From NCBI GenBank assembly GCA_028274465.1, contig CM051456.1, positions 87,530,753 through 87,594,752 on the forward strand: 64,000 nucleotides of DNA, read 5' to 3'. Both the position numbers and the translations under genes were made by a program. The DNA is from Plantago ovata. Lineage: Eukaryota > Streptophyta > Magnoliopsida > Lamiales > Plantaginaceae. Shown in pieces: positions 57,542 to 64,000 of the stretch (positions within the stretch are counted from its first letter, which is position 1; each line of letters starts with the position of its first letter). The notes under the pieces were generated by a model, which was not told the origin of the DNA, did no database searches, and saw only the letters and a list, made by a program, of their open reading frames with translations.

Positions 57542-58420
57542 TCATGAATGTGTATTTTACACTATCATTTGAGTCTTTTTCACCTATTTTAGCTATCCTC
57601 TATGTTAATTTAGCTATATTTTAGTGCATTTTATTAGAATAGTGTCACGTTTCCCTTTAGTCTTTATTTTACAGGTTTTGGTTGAAAAACGATAATTTCC
57701 GGGCAATTATATTGAAGTAGACAAGGAATTGGTGTTCCAGAAGCCTAATTGGTGTATCTGAAGGTTTCCGGATAGGATTTGAATTCTAGGGGTCGAATCT
57801 TGAGGTTAGAAGGCCACTAGGAGTCAGAAACCGAGTCCGAAAAGGGGAAGAAATCCAAAAACACATCGAAAACGCGTAAATTCCCGAAAAATACTCCCAG
57901 GCGAATCGCCCGGGATGTGGGGCGAATCGCCCCACACCAGGCGAGTCGCCCGGTGTGTGGGGCCCTTCGCCCCACACAATTTGAACACTACATATAGTTG
58001 CTCAGTTTTTCTCCGATTTTGATACTTTTCCAGACCTTCTCTCTCACCTTTCTCTGTAGTTTTAGGTAGGAACTTCCTAGAGCCTGTTCTGGGGGTTCAT
58101 AGATTAGGAGACACTTTTTCATAGCAGTTTGGAGCTTGTAAGATCGCGATTCTTCGGACACTGACAACCTTCTGTAACATTGTATTTTACAGTTTTTCTA
58201 CTTATTTTTATATATCTTTCAACATGTTTTCTTCTATGATTTCTGTTGATTGCATGACAACTATGAGTAGCTAAACTTATCGTTGGTGGTAGTATGTGAA
58301 TTCTTAGCGAAGGGTTGATAATTATGCTAATGGCTATATCGCGCAGTATACTCTGTGTTATTGCTTTATTTCTTTGATCTATCAAAATCTCTATCTTCGT
58401 ATTGTTGATTAATTATTGCA
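57542..58420 (+). repeat. ATH-3 LTR fragment 2
   Basis: 879 bp, same breakpoints as fragment 1. The first bases are TCATGAATG, so the terminal TG is mutated. It holds one extra GC-hairpin module (about 22 bp, near 57908-57930) compared with the other ATH-3 LTRs. Confidence 0.92.
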
Positions 58421-60341
58421 AACAGATACGAACAATCGAACACCGAGAAGTGTTCCTGCAGAAAGGTTAATCCAGAACAGAGTAGCAATAAACAAAGAAA
58501 GTAAATAGTCATACTTAGGACTTAGTTACTTTTACGCGGAAGCATACGGTTTAACGGAATATAGTAATAGATACAGATAGTCACATAGCCTTCCAGTTTT
58601 TCGCAAATAAATAAGTTTAGGGGTGAACACTCACCTCAAAGTTGATTGAACTTAGCACGGATTCGAAAAGCAGCTATGGAACAACGGATAGCACGGACCA
58701 TAAACAGAAACTCCAAGTTACTACCTTAAGTAGGAACGGAAAACGAAACGATAAAGAAGGTAATCGGAGAAAAAGTGGTGAAAGTGGGGTTTGAACTCGG
58801 GACCTCTATGTTAAACTCTAACTCACAAACCAACTAAGCAAGCAAGTCTACTTGTAACTCAATGTCAAAACAAAATGTATTAAACACGAATGGTTTTTAA
58901 GCAAAGACTTTTAACTTTTGTTTACAAAATAACTCTGAGTAGTAAAAGTACAACAGAAAACCCTTTTTAGAAACCAAAAACCAAAACCAGCTTATAATTC
59001 GACTAAATACTGTTCAGAAGTGAAATTACTAGTTTACCCTCAAAACAGTAATTGCAGAAAAGTCCTTTTTAATTTTCAGAAAGTACAAATAAGTCCAACA
59101 AGTCTCAAAACATGCATGACAGTCTACACAAGTCCGAAAATCTCCTAATCTAGTCCTTTGTCGGTCAACATTGGTCAAAGCAAAATTGTAAAAAGGTCCT
59201 TTAAATTTCCAGAGATCTCAAAACAAGTCCTCATAGGTTTTAATTATTACCAATCAGTCCCCAAGTTTCTCAAATAAAATCACCAAGGTCCAGGTCAGTC
59301 AATACACGAGGTCAAACTATCCAGATTCGGTCAACATGCGTAAGTCAAGGTCAAACAGTCTACAAACAACAATCACAATCCAAAACTACCCTAAGTCCCA
59401 GTTCAATTTCGGGGTCAAAGTACAACAGGGGTAAAACGGGAATAAAATAAAAAGACCATAAACAAAACGAGATCAAGGGCAAAACCGTTACCTACGTCGA
59501 AACTGGAAAGGAGGGAACTGCGAATCAAACAAAAACGGAGGAATTAAAATCAAGATCTCGTCCTAATCGAATCCAGAAACGACCGCAAAGGAGAATCGCT
59601 ACTTACCGAACTAGAACGAGAAAGAACGGAACTGAATGGACAGAAACGGAGCACGAACTTGTCTGGACGGAGCACGGCGGAGCAGAACGGGATCGGGTGG
59701 CGCGTGACAGAGCAGAGCGGACAGAACAAGGACGGAGATGGACGACGGCGCGGAGAGATCGATCGGAGCGGGCCGAGCTTGGCCGAGATTGATCGGCGGC
59801 GGCACAGCTCGAGTCGGCGGCGGCGCGAACGGACGGAACCGGGCCGGCAGTGAGCTTCGCGAACTGAATCGGAGCAATACGGCTCCGGTTGATGATGATG
59901 GGTGATGGGGGATGTGGTGATGATGATGGAGATGTGGTTTGATGATGATAAATGATGGTGAGATGAAACAATGATGATGAAAATGAAAAGAGGTTTCTTT
60001 CTCTCTTTTTTTTTCAGGTGGCTGCCGTGAGTAAGATTGGAGGAATAAAAATGAAAAGAGAAGAATGGGGTATTAGGTTTAGGGTTGCAAAGTGGGTCAG
60101 GCTTTGGAGTTGGGCCAGCTGAAATGAGCCAAGATTAGTCTTGCCAAACTGAAATATTAATTGGCCCAAAAACTAAAATCGCAAACGTTCAACGAATCAA
60201 TCGAGCTTTCTAAATCGACGCGGAAAGATAAATTAAATAATTACCGAATAAAATAATTTACTCCGATAATTAATTAATTAAATTAAATAATTAAATAATG
60301 GAATAATAAATAAATAAATAAATAAAATATGGGGCGTTACA
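58421..60341 (-). repeat. TRG copy 6 LTR, truncated
   Basis: Counterpart of the copy 3 LTR (37181-39121), with the same left breakpoint. Ends GGGGCGTTACA. Confidence 0.92.
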
Positions 60342-60616
60342 CTCCACCACCCTTACAAGAAGTTTCGTCCTCGAAACTTAACTAGCGTGAGGCTAACGAA
60401 CTTGGAACGGAGAATTGAAAGTCTTCAACTTGAAACGACGGATGAAAGAATAAACTCGCAAGTTAAAAGTTACTAAAAGTCGAACTAGCCTAAAGGAAAC
60501 GGAGCCTACCTCTACAACCAAACGCTTCCAAGCAACAAGCCCTCAATAAGTCGGTACCTAACCTTCAAATGAATCTATCCTAGCAAAAGAGGTGCAGTTC
60601 GATAAACAAACACGAC

Positions 60617-61585
60617 TTAGAAGAGGTTTGTCCAAACGTGCGTACCTTTTGCCACATTTGTTGACCGAGCCTCATGTCCAACCCCATTGTAGACCTTCAC
60701 CTTCGTTGTTGCACCATCTCCTTGGTTTTTCGAAACCGTGCTACAAGGCCGTCCTTCCTTAATTAGAGAGTGGCGCCTCGGACATCTGTTCACCTTATGA
60801 TCTTTGCTCCCACAAGCCAAACACCAACCCTTCTTCTTCCAGCAGTTGTCTTCCTCGTGAGTTGTTCCTCCACAAAAATTACACTTTACGCTAGTTGACT
60901 CTCCGGTAATATCATCGAGTTGACGGGGTCGACTTTCCCGCTGATTGCGAGGACACTTGGATAGAGACGGACGATCCTCGCCACTCACGTGATCAGAACC
61001 CCTTTTTCCAGATCGATGAGATTCATAGCTCTCAGGCTCTCCTAATCCGTTCTCCACTTCAGCAGCTCTTTCCACGGCCTTCGCGTAAGTTGACATCTCG
61101 ACTCCAAACAGGTTGAACTTGATCTTAGGCTTCAATCCTCGTACGAAGCACCTCATCTTTTCCATTTCATCATTTTGGAGGTGTGGCACATACTTCTTCA
61201 ATCTCGTGAATTTAAGATCATACTCGGACATCGTCATCTTCCCTTGCCTCAACTTTTCAAACTCACTAATTCTTCTCATACGGACATTACGGGGAACATA
61301 CTTGTCCACAAATCCCGTTACAAAATTCTCCCATGTGTGAGGTTTTCCTTCTCTCCTCCATCGTGCATCAACGGTGACCCACCAACGGCGTGCTAGTCCA
61401 TCGAGCTGAAACACTGCAAGCTCCACCATTTGTGCATCGTTGATGTGCAAGATACTAAACAAATCCTCGATGCCCTCAATCCACACTTCAGCTTTCCTTG
61501 AGTGGGGTCATCCTTCAAACCTTTCCGGGTGGAAACAAGTGAACCTCTCAGCTGCCGACAACGTTAGGGTTTCTTGATGTGGCAT
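60617..61585 (-). pseudogene. gag: TRG copy 6 gag, one in-frame stop
   Basis: Same domains as copy 3, both zinc knuckles intact. The Ser codon in FEGSPHS is TGA (near 61509), so only 60617-61486 is open as a long frame. The N-terminal piece (MPHQETLTLSAAERF) is at 61585-61510. The small upstream frame is at 61548-61736 (MSPTNNTRNG). Confidence 0.88.
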
Positions 61586-62180
61586 AATGCGCGATCGCAC
61601 TTGCTACTTGGCGGGAGGCATTTGAAGCTGCGACTTTTGGCTGCATCAATTCTTGTGCAATAGAATCATTGGCGGTGTGGTTTTTGCCGTTGTTGGTGTT
61701 GTTGTTGCCGTTGCGAGTGTTGTTCGTTGGGGACATCCAATCGCAGTTAGTCTAAGATCAGCAACGTGATTAACGTCCTCAAGCGTGGCGTAACGCGAAC
61801 TAAGGCACTAACTTAAGTCAATCTAACGTGATTGAGCAGGAGGCGCGTACAAGTAAACAAGATTACTAAAGGTCAAATTCTAACTGGGGGGGTCAAAAGG
61901 AAGATAGCATCTAATCACTAAGTAAACCTCGAGTGTGTCTAACCTAGCATGCAAGGCAGACATAAATTGAAGAAGCAATGATAAAGCATAAGTAGCAAAT
62001 TCATATGTTGTAGAAACATTCATAAACATTAAGCATGCAATAAAAGCGTTCTCTCATAAAGTGATCAGTCATTTGACCTCGGTTAACACGAATCACTCAA
62101 ACAGTCGGCCGCCTGCCAGTGATTTATGTCGACTTTGGTTAAACAATAGATTACTGTATGACAGAACCAAGCAGGATCAT
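61586..62180 (-). other. TRG copy 6 leader
   Basis: Non-coding leader ending at ATCAT (62176-62180), counterpart of 40366-40961. An ATH-3 LTR follows directly. Confidence 0.82.
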
Positions 62181-62785
62181 TGGTGAATGTGTATTTTACA
62201 CTTTCATTTGAGTCTTTTTCACCTATTTTAGCTATCCTCTATGTTAATTTAGCTATATTTAGGTGCATTTTATTAGAATAGTGTCACGTTTCCCTTTAGT
62301 CTTTATTTTACAGGTTTTGGTTGAAAAACGAGGATTTCCGGGCAATTATATTGAAGTAGACAAGGAATTGGTGTTCCAGAAGCCTAATTGGAGTATCTGA
62401 AGATTTCCGGATAGGATTTGAAGTCTAGGGGTCGAATCTGGAGATTAGAAGGCCACTAGAAGTCAGAAATTGAGTCCGAAAAGGGGAAGAAATCCAAAAA
62501 CGCGTCGAAAACGCGTAAATTCCCGAAAAATACTCCCGGGCAAATCGCCCCACACCAGGCGAGTCGCCCGGTGTGTGGGGCCCTTCGCCCCACACAATTC
62601 GAACACTATATATAGTTGCTCAGTTTTTCTCCGATTTTGATACTTTTCCAGACCTTCTCTCTCACCTTTCTCTGTAGTTTTAGGTAAGAACTTCCTAGAG
62701 CTTGTTCTGGGGGTTCATAGATTAGGAGACACTTTTTCATAGCAGTTTGGAGCTTGTAAGATCGCGATTCTTCGGAGACTGACAA
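62181..62785 (+). repeat. ATH-3 second copy, 5' LTR truncated
   Basis: 605 bp, starting TGGTGAATG (mutated terminus). It runs to CGGAGACTGACAA and then jumps into the pol region. Counterpart of 40962-41567. Confidence 0.92.
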
Positions 62786-63221
62786 ACTGGAACACAAGGC
62801 ATATTGGGCTATAAAGGCACTCAATCTTGATATGGGAAAAGCTGGCGAGGAACGATTGTTGCAACTAGATGAGCTTGATGAATTACGACTAGGTGCTTAT
62901 GAAAATGCCAAGATCTACAAGGAACGTACTAAGAAGTATCACGATCGTGGTATAGTACGTAAGGAATTGATTCCTGGACAAAAAGCTTTGGTATTTAATT
63001 CTCGCCTTCGACTATTTCCTGGAAAGCTCCGTACTCGTTGGGATGGACCGTACGAAATTATCGAAGTTGCTCCCCATGGAGCTGTAAAACTCTTTGATCC
63101 AAAGACGGGCAATACCTTCAAGGTGAATGGCCAGCGAGTGAAGACATACTTCGAGATATCTAGTGATCAAAGGGAGGTTGATCACCTTGAGCTTACCCTT
63201 ACCGCCTCCACTAAAGGTTAG
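62786..63221 (+). pseudogene. ATH-3 second copy, integrase C-terminus
   Basis: Encodes [30 protein letters not shown] to the end of pol, including the GPY/F motif RWDGPYEI. It differs from 47125-47553 by only a few bases (for example KTGNTFKVNG against [10 protein letters not shown]). All of gag, protease, RT, RNase H and the catalytic integrase core are missing between the LTR fragment and this point, about 5.5 kb relative to ATH-3. Confidence 0.92.
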
Positions 63222-64000
63222 TGTGTTTTGTTGTTTTGTTTTCTCACGAGTTTGATTGAGTATTATAGGTCACTTATACAAGCATTAGGTCTCACCTTGA
63301 ATCCACTTTCGACGTTCGGGACGAGCGACGACGTTCAGGTTTGGGGGGGAGGATATCACTGGTTATCTCTATACTTATCTTGCTTATGATAAACTCGTGA
63401 AATTTTTTGCATTTGCACGTTTACTGCTTTCCTAGGATAGTCTTGCATGTTTTATATGGAGTTTATTGCCGAATTTTTTGAACTTTTTTATTGGGTAGAT
63501 CAACTAACTATGCCATTAATCATATGCTTCATCTCTATGAATTTGTTTGAGGTTTTTCTCGCTTGGCTTATCACATTTATATATTGCACTTAGTTAAGCT
63601 TGGTAGTCTCGACATCACTTAGTGGTGTTTTCTCTACTGCGGTTCACGAAGGCCTTTATAATAGGATGATGCATGTTAGGGTCTTATGGTTGTTTTCCCA
63701 AGTAATTATGTACCTAAGAGGCAACAAGTCTTCACCATGCTTTGAGATTGCTAAATGCCTAGGAAGGAGGTAGTGTGAGGTTGTGTGATCCTTTGTTTAT
63801 AACCTATTCCTCCGAATAGGTTTGGGGAGGGGGTTGCACCATCATTAGACTTGTTTTTCTTTTTTCATTTCTGTGTTGTGAGTTTGTTTTTCCTTTTTCG
63901 TAAATTTTGTACTCCAACCTATTCTTTCGAATAGGTTTGGGGAAGTCGTCGTGTGTCATTTTTGTTTCTCTTTTCGTTATGCTACTGCTGGCTAAAAAAA
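63222..64000 (+). other. ATH-3 second copy, 3' untranslated region (to window edge)
   Basis: Nearly identical to 47554-48320, with the two hairpins at 63801-63822 and 63916-63937. The window ends at the start of the A-rich tract. Confidence 0.9.

Overview
This window looks like repeat-rich chromosomal DNA from a flowering plant. Everything I can identify is transposable-element sequence, and I see no host gene. The evidence is plant-type Ty3/gypsy elements with a tRNA-Asp-like primer site (Athila-type), a Ty1/copia element primed by initiator tRNA-Met, a CACTA (En/Spm) transposase, and terminal-repeat gag-only elements. Almost all open frames not listed here are shadows or LTR sequence.

Layout. 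(1) 1-7938: a non-autonomous Athila-like element, ATH-1. Its 5' LTR is cut by the window edge. It carries gag, a protease and a plant-transposon ORF but no reverse transcriptase. (2) 7939-21674: a CACTA element, SPM-1. Its subterminal repeats and transposase gene are split by a minus-strand copia element, COP-1 (11242-20930, target duplication CTTAC). Removing COP-1 restores the transposase reading frame. (3) 21675 to the window end: several copies of a minus-strand gag-only LTR element, TRG. These form an LTR-internal-LTR-internal series and are invaded by two Athila-like elements: ATH-2 (29736-35112, minus strand, target duplication ACGAT) and ATH-3 (40962-50334, plus strand, target duplication ATCAT).

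The right half contains a direct tandem duplication of about 21.2 kb. Copy 1 runs from about 27320 to 53929 and copy 2 from about 53937 past the window end. Several independent landmarks repeat at a constant offset of about 21,220 bp, provided ATH-2 is treated as a later insertion into copy 1. In every TRG copy whose insertion site is visible within the duplicated segment, an ATH-3 LTR sits at the same ATCAT site. The inferred order of events is: TRG insertion into SPM-1, TRG tandem formation, ATH-3 insertion, local rearrangement, 21.2-kb duplication, and then ATH-2 insertion.

Most genes are broken. ATH-3 is nearly complete (gag, protease, RT, RNase H, integrase with a DD35E triad) but has two TAG codons and gag frameshifts. 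The most interesting material is non-coding structure: four stem-loops with compensatory changes in the COP-1 leader, paired hairpins with invariant stems and variable loops upstream of the polypurine tract in all three Athila-like elements, palindrome modules in ATH-1, and a tRNA-like A-box/B-box pair inside the TRG LTR.
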